This document shows positions 38,818 through 48,354 of a DNA stretch of 64,000 nucleotides, one piece after another. The DNA comes from Clavelina lepadiformis (Eukaryota > Chordata > Ascidiacea > Aplousobranchia > Clavelinidae). The stretch covers positions 18,917,501-18,981,500 of the forward strand of contig NC_135245.1 in the NCBI RefSeq assembly GCF_947623445.1, given 5' to 3'. Each line of letters starts with the position of its first letter. The first letter of the stretch is position 1. The position numbers were made by a program, and so were the translations under genes. A model generated the notes under the pieces. It did no database searches, was not told where the DNA came from, and was given only the letters and a program-made list of their open reading frames with translations.

Positions 38818-40097
38818 ATGTATCTTGAGCTAGTCCCGTCGCAAATAAGGTTCATGCATCATGAGATAAACAATCGTTTTAGAGATGGCCGATCTGTCAA
38901 TCAAACTGTTTATGACATTGAAAACGGTTTAATGAATGTCGATGATTTACCAATGATAAGAGTGGTCAGAAGAAACGGTCGTTATTATGCTTTTGACAAC
39001 AGAAGATTGTACGTCTTCAGAGTTTTAGAGAACAGAGGTTGCCTTAGAACGGTCACTGTGTTGAAAGCCAGTTCTGGTCAATTTCAACCGAGACGTTTTA
39101 CCACCTTGAACAATGGCATTTCCATCACTGTACGAGGTGACGTCACATTGCCCCATGCTGTGGCAATTTCTCCTTCGTCGTTCGACAGTGACAGGTAAAC
39201 GAAAAAGTATCTGTATTTTATGGTTGTAAGAAGCTATTTTCAGCTAAACCTGTATTCAAGCCACAAAAGTGGGCTAAGTATCATTTGTAGTCTAACCTAC
39301 AGCATAGGTAATTACTAATTAGGTATTTGTCCAAATATTTTAGCTTTGGTATGTAGCGGCCTGGGTGGCATTTTTAAAACCATCACATCAGTCTTGGAAA
39401 AGTGTTTTCCAGTTATAGATTGAAGTTTGTTTTTTAATAACACTTCAATTGTCGTTTGATATTTGGAAACTTGCTCTGAATAACTTCGTGTGAAAACTCC
39501 TTTTAGTACGTTATCACTTATCAGGTTGTTTCAAAACACGCCAGTTTTAACTGAATGTAACCCCCTTTGCCAACGCATTGTTTTTCTCGTTCACACGTTC
39601 TGAAATGCTCGTGTTTTTTTGTAGGATATTTCCGCTCACATCGCTCCACGTTTTATAAGCTCGAACTTCTACGCGAGAAAAGGTCAGACCTTTTTTAAGC
39701 AGTGATTTTACCAGGTTCTTGATTATGCGTAATATTCAGAACGTGTACAGTACCTACAATAAAAAAACCTTTTCTGGTAAACTGTATCTGTTGTAACATA
39801 AAAACTTTCGGCTGACAAGAGGATAGAGAATTCTAACCGCACGCAACAATAGAGTCAGGCAATTAATTCAGCAAGTAAATTAAGTCAAAATAACGTCAGT
39901 TAAGACAGATAAGCTCTGCATCTGCTGTGATAACCTCCGCAGGTATAACATTTAACGTGTACAAGTTTTTTCTACTTTCACTTCTTTTGAAGTAAATGAG
40001 TTCACTTCTGTGTTGCTTTTATAGGGAAGTGGACAGTTTTGCCGAAGTTTCATGGATGTTTGGACGTTTGTGTTCACTTGATTATCACCAACAGTAA
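38818..40097 (+). CDS. Small ParB/sulfiredoxin-like protein, copy 1
   Basis: Two exons, 38818-39194 and 40025-40097, joined in phase through an AG/GTAAAC donor, give 149 residues. Starting from MYLELVPSQIRF, the protein has the signature of a small ParB/sulfiredoxin-fold family: an N-terminal PSQIRF strand, a helix with DGRSVNQTVYDIENG, LPMIRVV, and the DNRRLYVFRVLE motif that corresponds to the GxRR nucleotide-site region of ParB-like proteins. The C-terminal exon reads EVDSFAEVSWMFGRL, similar to copy 2. The start was chosen because all three copies share M(Y/H)LEL(A/V)PSQIRFMH immediately after that ATG. The fold assignment comes from motif memory; the function in animals is not known to me. 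It lies directly after TIMM17 in the same orientation. Confidence 0.78.
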
Positions 40098-41084
40098 ACT
40101 AATGGCAGAAAACTGGGGAGTGATTTTTCTCCAGAGCCGGTGCATAGAAGTATTTTTTCTCGCTGTCGCCTCTTTAATTTTTTACCATTAACGTGTGAAG
40201 CAATCATCGTCACTGTCACAGCACAAAACGGAGCAGGTGACGAATAATTTTTTGGAATTCTCTGTTTTCTTCTAAATTATATCTTCAGTGGCCGCGACGT
40301 TTCGATATCGACATTATAAATACTGAAAGCATGTGTGATTATGTGACGTATGATAAGTAGAGTAGGCCTATTTGTATTTTTTAGTACGATATAGCCTATA
40401 ACCTATGTATTTTCACAATTATATATTTATACCACTAAACTGAAATTTGTGCGTACTATATGGGTGCTTTTAGTGTCGCATTCCTGATTTCTATGGTTTT
40501 CCATTCCTATTATTACTTCTTTTAAACATTAGCGCTGTAAAATGGTATCAACAAAAACCAAGCCTTTATTCGTAAATTATAAGACTTTGTTTGCGGTATT
40601 TTATGACAGATACTACCCGCTTTTGTTTTTGGCGTCTGTTTTCGCTTCTTTATATAAGGAAGAATGTTGTGTGTTTTTAAATTCTTTTTATTTGCGTGTG
40701 CATTGTTTCTGTGGCTTTTTTCATCAGAAATTGTTGATTCCCAAATTGTATGAGAACTTTTTCAGATTCTTTTAACTGTTTAGAAGTTTTATGTTTGCTT
40801 TAAAAGCCGCATTTTTAGACTACAACTGCAATGTTACGTTTTATATAACTTACTACTAAAGAATTCAAGCAGCGGGTTTTAGCATTAGCCATAAGTCTAC
40901 TTGCACTTCATGATTTAATGCTATCGAATACATTCCAAACCTTATTACTTAATTTCTCTCCCTTTATCTTTGCCGTTCATCAAATTAACTATATCAAATA
41001 AAATAATTTTCGGACTCACATTCTTTGTATGAAAAGTTGTTCACTTGTTGAATCTTCATGAAGGAACATTTTGTCAAGATTGCT
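40098..41084. other. Spacer in the duplication cluster
   Basis: AT-rich sequence between the first ParB-like gene and the truncated TIMM17 copy. The frame 40542-40775 has no recognisable domain. No gene seen. Confidence 0.4.
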
Positions 41085-41419
41085 CGAAACCTCGCAAATT
41101 GCCGGACGTTTTTCTGGTTGGGGTTTCGCATTATTTCCTTTTGATTTTCCCCTAGTAGCGCTAAAGAGAAAAGAAGATCCGAGAAACTCTACTGTGCATT
41201 GACCAGAGCTGGGTTCATTTTAGTGATTCAACAGGAAATGACTCCTGCGATTGTTTTACACTTCATAGGTCAGCAGATGTCGATAAATTTATTTTTAGAC
41301 CACACGAGAGACGTCTGAATTTCAATGAATGGATTCCAAGTCTTAGGATGCACAGTTTAAAAACACGTCGAGACTTCATACTGCAAATGTAGCCATACCT
41401 CTGCAGTCTATTTAATAAT
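41085..41419 (+). pseudogene. TIMM17 pseudogene, 5'-truncated
   Basis: A decayed copy of the C-terminal half of TIMM17. Recognisable pieces include SGWGF, PLVALKRKEDPRNS (functional copy: [14 protein letters not shown]) and a 3' end matching VPLQSF before the stop. The N-terminal half is absent, and frame breaks and stops separate the pieces. It stands upstream of the second ParB-like gene, just as intact TIMM17 stands upstream of the first, which indicates duplication of a two-gene unit rather than independent retroposition. Confidence 0.85.
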
Positions 41420-41869
41420 CAAATTCTTTTACGTTCCCATTGTACCTGGTTTAGTGGCCGTGCTAGCTATTACTCGTTTTCATCACGCGGTTACGTGCCC
41501 TTAGACTTAGCTGCTTTTTCCAGCTCATTGTTTGTTGGAGGAAATGCTTTTTTTATAATGGTTAGCATTTTATTTTTCGTTCTCCCACAAACAATAACGA
41601 AAAATAAACCAAGCGACACAATTGTAACCCATACGCAGTAATCTGTGTGTAACTGTGTTCTTGGTTATGTATAAACTACACATTGCGCAATGATGTAATC
41701 GTGAGTGACATGATCATCTAGGGGAATTCCCTCGGGTAAGACAATAATTTCGCCCTCGTTTTTATGCTGTATATGAGACCAGTTTGAAAACAGTTTCGTT
41801 GTGGACTTTAGTGGCCTATGTAGACAGGTTTCAAACATTATGTAGCAGAAGTTGGAGAAACTCTTGAAA

Positions 41870-43983
41870 ATGCATCTCGAACTTGCTCCGTCGCAAATAA
41901 GATTCATGCATCATCAGATAAACAATCGTTTTAGCGATGGCCGATCTGTCAATCAAACTGTTTATAACATTGAAAACGGTTTAATGAGTGTCGATGATTT
42001 ACCAATGATAAGAGTGGTCAAAAGAAATGGTCGTTATTATGCTTTTGACAACAGAAGATTGTACGTCTACAGAGTTTTAGAGAAAAGAGGCTGCCTTAGA
42101 ACGGTCACTGTGTTAAAAGCCAGTCCCAGTCAATTTCAACCGGCCCGTTTTAGTACTTTGAACAATGGCATCTCCGTTACTTTAAGACAAGGCGGAACAT
42201 TGCCCCATGCTGTGGCAATTTCTCCTCCGTCGTCTGATAGTGAAAGGGACAGGTAAGCTGGAAAGTTATGAGTATGATATATGGCAGGGGTGGCCAAACT
42301 GTGGCTCTCGAGCCGCATGCTGCTCTTTGAGCCTTTGATTGCGGCTCTTTAATGAATTATCATTGTTGAATTAGACATGCATTTTCCCGGTCTAGACGAG
42401 TTGTTTGATCAGATTATATCAAACAATGCGTTCTATCACACGTAGTAACAATGGACTCATTGTTAGTAATAATCAAATTACACTCCAAAAAGGGCATTAT
42501 TGTACAGAAGTGTGCTAACTTGTACACTGTAGTTAAGTAAACTGTCAGATTGAAGCTGTACGTCAGGGTTGACCTAGTTTTAAGTCTTGGTTACGGTTTT
42601 ACTAATAATTGCAAAAAGAGTTGGTGAAGCCCAGGTGGAGACTCATAGTATCACCACGCAGTACGAATGTTAATCAATAGCTACACTTCGTTGTGAGTGA
42701 ATAAATTCGTATTTTTTATTGTGTTTGTGTTGCGGCTCTTTTAAAGCTCGAATTTGTAATATGCGGCTCGAGCATGAAGCAGGTCTGGCCACCCCTGATA
42801 TATGGGATGGCTGCTTAGTTATGCTAACACACGATACTAACCCATTGTGCTTGTAAATCATAAATGCCGCTATATCCCAGCAATAGTGGCTTATAGCAGG
42901 GCCTTGCCATTTTTATGGGCGAAGGGCCATACAACCAAAGTGATGTTGAATCGAGGTCCCAGCCAATAGAAAAGACGCTACCTTGTGCCGTCATAAAGCA
43001 AATTGTTGTTATATTTATACTTATACGTGACTTATTGAGCATGTCGTACAGTGTAAACCCATAATCATTGATCGGAGTCATCGAAACAACATATGCCTAT
43101 ACCTACACTGTAGTGTTTATTAACCTACATTTTTATCACGAGGAGTTCCTCAACGTTCCTTGGCGATTTCCACAGGTTTTGTGGCATAAAAAGTTTTAGA
43201 ACGCTGGTGTAAGGTAAATTAGAATAAAGTTTATCAAACGACTTGCTCATTAAACGCGTTAAATTGACAGTAGGCTTGTAGCGGGCCTTAATTGTCGCTT
43301 GAAGACAATACGGCACTGCGGGCCGCATATTTGTTTCCTATAGAAAGCCTAAGCTTGGGAACCGCTGGCATAGGCCTACATGGTTGCTGTGTTTAGAACG
43401 TAGTTGCTCAAGTTTTGAAATGCTGATAAGGTTGGCCTGTGTGGAGTTTTCGTATGAGTATGTTTAAGATAGACATAGTCCTTCCCTTATTTTTTAGAAG
43501 TAGACCAACACTTATCAGAAGTGACATAACTAAGTGCCAAGAAAAGCTGCTAAAATCTTTTTCTTATTCTAAAAACTTAGCACTGCTTCCACAAACATTC
43601 TTCTTTATTAGGGCATATAACATTTAACAAATTAACAGCTGATTTTGAGTATAACCCTATTTTAAATCTGAACGTATAAGCAAAGCAGGTTACAATAAAA
43701 TCACAAGCAAACAAAACACCACAACATGTGAGTAAATCATTCGGATACTGAAGGCAAGTGATACTACACAGCCTATAGACGTTAAAAGTAACAATAGTTC
43801 TGCACAATAATAATAATAGAAGCTATTAGTTAAGACATTGTTATAATTACAGTTTAGTTGATAAAGATTTTTGTGATACAATTTTTTTATAATGAAATTT
43901 GTAATAAAATTTTTGTGTTTTATTTTAGTGACGAAGAGAGTGTGACCGACATTTTACGATTGTTTGGACATCTGTCCATGTGA
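41870..43983 (+). CDS. Small ParB/sulfiredoxin-like protein, copy 2
   Basis: Two exons, 41870-42252 and 43929-43983, phase-consistent, encode 145 residues. Nearly identical in the core to copy 1: MHLELAPSQIRFMH, DGRSVNQTVYNIENG, LPMIRVVKRNGRYYAFDNRR. The second exon supplies the short C-terminus SDEESVTDILRLFGHLSM. The 1.7-kb intron has been enlarged by a hAT-like element (42285-42797) and probably a second (42897-43367). Upstream sequence including GGTTTCAAACATTATGTAG is shared with copy 3, so promoter and 5' leader were duplicated together with the gene. Function unknown; see copy 1 for the fold inference. Confidence 0.8.
42285..42797. mobile_element. hAT-like MITE in the intron of ParB-like copy 2
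   Basis: 513 bp with ends CAGGGGTGGCCAAACTG and TGGCCACCCCTG, flanked by the 8-bp duplication ATATATGG (42277-42284 and 42798-42805). Subterminal CTCGAGCCGCAT / ATGCGGCTCGAG blocks also form inverted repeats. It carries no transposase. Confidence 0.92.
42897..43367. mobile_element. Possible second hAT-like remnant
   Basis: The right end, read on the minus strand, is CAGCGGTTCCCAAGC with nearby GCGGCCCGCA, a common hAT terminus. A plausible left end CAGGGCCTTGCCA with GGGCC nearby lies at 42897. The flanking octamers GCTTATAG and GCATAGGC match poorly, so the left boundary is uncertain. Confidence 0.35.
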
Positions 43984-45038
43984 GGGAGTTGGAAAATGAG
44001 CTGTTTCATCCAAAGCTTTTGTTTTTCAACTTTCTTTATTTGTTGTTTGAAGGTCTCAGCATGGTCTAACGCCGTTTTGTTGGTTCGATATGTGCGAAAT
44101 TTTTTATGTTAAGCTTTTTGAATTTTTTGAATACACATGTTACAAATTTATAGATCTAAGTATAAAATTATTACCACGATAAAAATTCCAAAGAAACGCT
44201 TCTCAAGCTTTGCTCATATTGTGGTGATTTTTAGTATTTTATGCTTTATTATAACTGCATTAATATTATATACGATGGTATAATAGTTTTATAATAATAT
44301 GTTTTTTGTTATTTCACTTGAAACAACCCGATTTTCACTTGAATGAGAGGAATATATGTTTTTCAAATTATATGTTTATTTTTGTCTGTGTATATTAAGC
44401 GGTTTCGTCGTTGAAATTCAGGTTTATTAATCAAGAAGGGTTTTCAGTCTTTCTAAATAATCTTGAAATTGTTTGTTTTGTACATTTTTACCTCTCGCAG
44501 TGAAACGCTGACTTTGATTTTGTAGAAACTTTTAGAGGAATTTTCAAATTATACAAACATTTTCGTAAATATAAGTGAGTAAATATAAGTGAGTTAATAT
44601 AAGTATAAAGGCATATTGATTGATTAAGCCTTCCACCCTTGTTAATTTTCTTTATGTTTTTCGTATAAAAGATTGATCATATCCAGACTTACACTTTTTC
44701 AATAGAAAAATGATTTGCTGATTTCAACAGTGGTGACATCGTTTTTAGAAAAGTCAGAAAAACCCATGCATAAATATAACTTGCGTCAGTAGATTCAAGT
44801 TGTGCAAAGACTTTCCTCAAAGTCTGAAAATGAAGACATTGATATCATACGATAACTTAAATACTTATTTTAAATATAAAAGATTGCTAATACCACTACA
44901 AAATAGCCAACTGTATTTTGTTTTTAAAATAATGGAAAAAACAAAAAATACTAACAAACATAAATCGAAATAAGAGGTTCGATATAAAACTGTTTATCAA
45001 GTTTTCTGTAAATTTTAAAAGTATAAACTGTGCAGCAC
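43984..45038. other. Spacer with short tandem repeat
   Basis: AT-rich sequence downstream of ParB-like copy 2. It contains a 14-bp unit, TAAATATAAGTGAG, in about 2.6 copies at 44566-44606. No gene seen. Confidence 0.45.
44566..44606. repeat. Short 14-bp tandem repeat
   Basis: TAAATATAAGTGAG is present twice back to back, followed by a partial, diverged third unit. A minor local repeat. Confidence 0.7.
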
Positions 45039-45773
45039 GGTAGTTGATCAACTGAGTGACACTTCATTTGAATGACAGCTCATTTGAGTGACACATTCTT
45101 TTAACGTTCATTTGAGTGACAAATAATTCATGCTCAACTGAGTGACAGTTCATTTGAGTGACACATTGATGAGTACTGTTCAAACTACAGTGATGCAACA
45201 ATCGGGTCTTGCTCGTACAAATAACATCCAGGAGGCCTGGCATCACCGCTTCAATGCAATTGTCATTTTCAAAATAATTGAAGAGTTTCAAAGCGAGCAT
45301 CATAGAGTTTCCCAAGAACTCTTTCGCCTTGAATTTAGTGCATCGACACCATTTCGCCGATCGCGTATAACAAGGCAAAAAGAAACCCGCATTGGAAATT
45401 TGTTTTCCCAGCAAGAAGACTTTCCACAGGAAGTATTCCTCCGCCGAATTGCGCGTAATTTGAAGATCGGACCAACTGCGGAACTAACAGAAGAATTGGA
45501 TGAGATGGTTGAGGATTCTTAGTTGTTTTTTTGTCGATAGTATTCTAAACTTTGTCTTGTGTGTGTTGTCATCTGTGTACTTACTAATTAACAACAACTG
45601 CAACTTAAACAACAAATGTCAATCTGTCACTCAAATGAATTATACAGTTCTTATCAATGTGTCACTCAAATGAATTAAACAGTACTTATAAATGTGTCAC
45701 TCAAATGAACTATAATTATGTCACTCAAATGAACTGTCACTCAAATAAACTGTCATTCAGATGATATACAACC
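45039..45773. mobile_element. Mutator-like (MULE) element with internally deleted transposase
   Basis: 735 bp bounded by a perfect 9-bp target duplication GTGCAGCAC (45030-45038 and 45774-45782), the duplication length typical of Mutator elements. Its ends are imperfect inverted repeats (GGTAGTTGATCAACTGAGTG against GGTTGTATATCATCTGAATG). Inside each end is an array of about six copies of a TCATTTGAGTGACA-like motif, inverted between the two sides; these look like repeated transposase-binding sites. The only coding content is a C-terminal MULE transposase fragment. It sits between ParB-like copy 2 and the inverted TIMM17 copy. Confidence 0.88.
45169..45522 (+). pseudogene. MULE transposase C-terminal fragment
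   Basis: An open frame of about 117 codons beginning at the ATG before STVQTTVMQQ. RTNNIQEAWHHRFNAIV matches the RTNN.(V/I)E.WH..F motif near the C-terminus of MULE transposases, followed by a helical region (FKIIEEFQSEHH) and a basic segment. The catalytic DDE core that should precede it is absent, so it cannot be an active transposase; the element is non-autonomous. The frame remains open, which suggests a recent deletion derivative or weak constraint. Confidence 0.8.
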
Positions 45774-45845
45774 GTGCAGCACATAACGTAATTTAATGAA
45801 AGATTAAAATAAGGGTCTGAATAGCAAATATGAAAATAGATTTTT

Positions 45846-46364
45846 TCATCCAAACGACGGCAGAGGTACACCTCTTAGTTGAAAAACTTGAAGTATCCTT
45901 AAGCTGTGGAGCCCAAGGTTTAAGAATTTAAGCTTAGAATGGCTCGAGGAAAATCGAAGACTTTCTACAAGAGCTGGAAAAGCTCCACCGATGACTGCAG
46001 ACCCAAACGTGGAAGACCTTCCTTGTTGACTTGATGAAGTGAATCGAGCTCCACTTCCACTCCTTATTGGGTCCCACTGATCTTCTTTTCTCTTCAGTGC
46101 TACAAAGAAACAACTAAAAACAGGAAATGCGAAATTCCAGACGCAGAGACTTTCAGCCGTTCGTGAGGTTTTCTCTTGTGCATTTACCAGCAATCCACTT
46201 AACTTGTTCGATATTCCTCTTGGAGCACGTTTTGTACATTCCGCCATTGGAAGCAGACCCCCACCAACGATTTCGAAGGATTGTCGACAATCTTTAGAAA
46301 TGCTCCGAGGGCAATGACGTCTTTTGCAAAACATGGCGAAGTTGAAAAATGCAAATGACCGCAA
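45846..46364 (-). pseudogene. TIMM17 copy 3, full length but degenerate, inverted
   Basis: A 172-codon open frame aligned end to end with TIMM17: GGGLLPMAE (GGGLFSMVG), RAPRGISNKLSGLLVNAQ ([18 protein letters not shown]), FVALKRKEDQWDPI ([14 protein letters not shown]), FGSAVIGGAFPALVE ([15 protein letters not shown]). The N-terminal DPCPWRI..DDCGGAF is scrambled to HCPRSISKDCRQSF, and helix positions are filled with Ser, Arg and Gln, so a normal Tim17 fold is unlikely. The frame has stayed open nevertheless. Either it is a young pseudogene or a rapidly diverging paralogue. It points opposite to the neighbouring ParB-like genes, unlike the other two TIMM17 copies. Confidence 0.75.
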
Positions 46365-47967
46365 TAAAATTTTTAAACGAAATAGAATGGCTTATATCAG
46401 GTCATGCTTGAGCTGTTATGAAAAGAAAAAGTATAGCAAATTGTACATCATTCAACGTTACTCTATACTTAACCATATCTGGTTGTAAGGTTTTATAATT
46501 TGCTTAAAAGAGCAACGCTTCTAATAATGCTGTTTTTGCAACATGTAAAGAAAATCACAATATAACATCTGATTACCGTATGTCGAACAAGTTAGGAATA
46601 GCTGTAGGTTTAGGTGGAAACTACTGTTTATCAAACCTACTAACAGTATGATACGTTTGCAGTGAATGGGACTAATTCTTTATCGCTACACGCAGAGCAA
46701 TAAACGTAATTTTACCCTTCGACTTCTAACTATCGAACAACATTGAACTAAACTGAAACTATTTCCAACTAGGACGTTTAACCTTGATCAACCATCTTCA
46801 ATTCTTAATTGAACGTTTGCGGCTACAGGAAAGAAAAAGAATTAAAACATGAACTTATGAACCAGGAAGTAGTCCCATAAGATGACGTCTAAGAGTTTGC
46901 ATGTTATCACATTAACTATTAACTAATGACGCAGACGACATAGGTGATTCTATTTATAAGACCCAACAACTGATAACAATGGGTGCTCGATGAAATCTCG
47001 AGTAGTTCTGCTATGATTTGTAATTCTAAGTTTCATTCGATTTGATCTGAACTCTCTGATGAGGGATAATTTGATTATTATCCGACTCTATATAATCATC
47101 ACTATATGAATATAAATAACAACTGCAATCGTTGTAGCCATCTTTACACTTCGTGCTTTTGAAAGCAAATTCATCTCTCACGGCCTTATGTTCTTGAAAT
47201 AAACACAGTACTGTAGTAAGTAAAGAAAAACTCATGAAAAGACTGCGTTTATAAGTATTCTTTTTGTTGCTGATTAAGGCGTCGTAACGTAGCTTGTTTG
47301 TCAAAATAAATGAGAAAAAAATTCGTTTTCAACATCCATAAAGAACAAAGAATAACTATTACAATACAAACCGCATTTACTGGATTGAAGGCGTAGGCCA
47401 TTGCGTAACAAAATTACAATGAAACTATTGCTATGCCCTCATCATTGCATTCTTTGTCATCATTCCCAGATTACAAGTAAAGTGAAATATTCTAGTGTTA
47501 GTTTAATGATTAATTAGCAATGCCTGTAGCCTACTATTTAATAACATAAACACATAATTTATCAACATATATCTATAAGGACATATTCACCGGGTAGTAA
47601 AATGCTTTGAGTTGTTTTCGTTAGTAAAAAAAATAATAAAATCACAGTTTATTAACGTTGGAGTTTCTAGCAGTATCTGTGTATTTCTGTACATTAGGTC
47701 GTAGCTACACCCACAAATTGTTACGCATTCAAAATTGATTAATAACGATTATGTAATACGTATTATGATGTAATGCGAGCCGTCTGCGTTGCATTCAACC
47801 TACACAAAGTCGGGAATGTGCGCAATTGTGTATTGCAACCAATGGTTCAAAAACTACATTCCAGGGGAATCCCCTGGAGTAGGAAAACAGTTTCGTTGTT
47901 GACTTCAGTAGCCTATATAAACAGGTTTCAAACATTATGTAGAAGCAGTTGGAGAAACTCTTTGAAA
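46365..47967. other. Spacer between inverted TIMM17 copy and ParB-like copy 3
   Basis: AT-rich sequence without a supported gene; frame 47304-47026 (minus) shows no domain. The last 130 bases form the promoter region of copy 3, homologous to that of copy 2, with a TATATAAA box at 47914-47921. Confidence 0.45.
47914..47921 (+). promoter_or_regulatory. TATA box of ParB-like copy 3
   Basis: TATATAAA, 47 bases before the start codon. The following sequence to the ATG is shared with copy 2, where the TATA position is degraded (CTATGTAGAC). A very short 5' untranslated region is implied. Confidence 0.5.
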
Positions 47968-48354
47968 ATGTATCTCGAACTTGCTCCGTCGCAAATAAGG
48001 TTCATGCATAATCAGATAAACAGTAATTTTAAAAATTGCAAATCTGTAAATCAAACTGTTTATGATATTGAAAGCGGTTTAATGAGTGTAGACCAATTAC
48101 CGATGATAAGAGTGGTCAGAAGAAACGGTCGTTATTATGCTTTTGACAATAGAAGGTTGTACGTCTACAGAGTTTTAGAGAGAAGAGGTTGCCTTAGAAC
48201 GGTCACTGTGTTGAAAGCCAGTCCCAGTCAATTTCAACCGAGACGTTTTAATACTTTGAACAATGGCATCTCCGTCACTGTACGAGGTGACGTCACATTG
48301 CCCCACGCTGTGGAAATTTCTCCACCGTCGTCTGACAGCGACAACGGCAGCTAA
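47968..48354 (+). CDS. Small ParB/sulfiredoxin-like protein, copy 3, lacking exon 2
   Basis: One exon of 128 codons starting MYLELAPSQIRFMH. The core is conserved (LPMIRVVRRNGRYYAFDNRR, LRTVTVLKASPSQFQP), though the helix after the first strand has drifted (SNFKNCKSVNQT against NRFRDGRSVNQT). At the position where copies 1 and 2 have an AG/GTAAg splice donor, this copy reads AG/CTAAGT: the G-to-C change removes the donor and the same bases supply an in-frame TAA stop (48352-48354). It therefore ends ...SDSDNGS and lacks the acidic/hydrophobic C-terminal exon. The open frame extends upstream to 47773, but homology begins at the chosen ATG. The core is intact, so a shortened working protein is possible. 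Confidence 0.75.
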   Translation: MYLELAPSQIRFMHNQINSNFKNCKSVNQTVYDIESGLMSVDQLPMIRVVRRNGRYYAFDNRRLYVYRVLERRGCLRTVTVLKASPSQFQPRRFNTLNNGISVTVRGDVTLPHAVEISPPSSDSDNGS

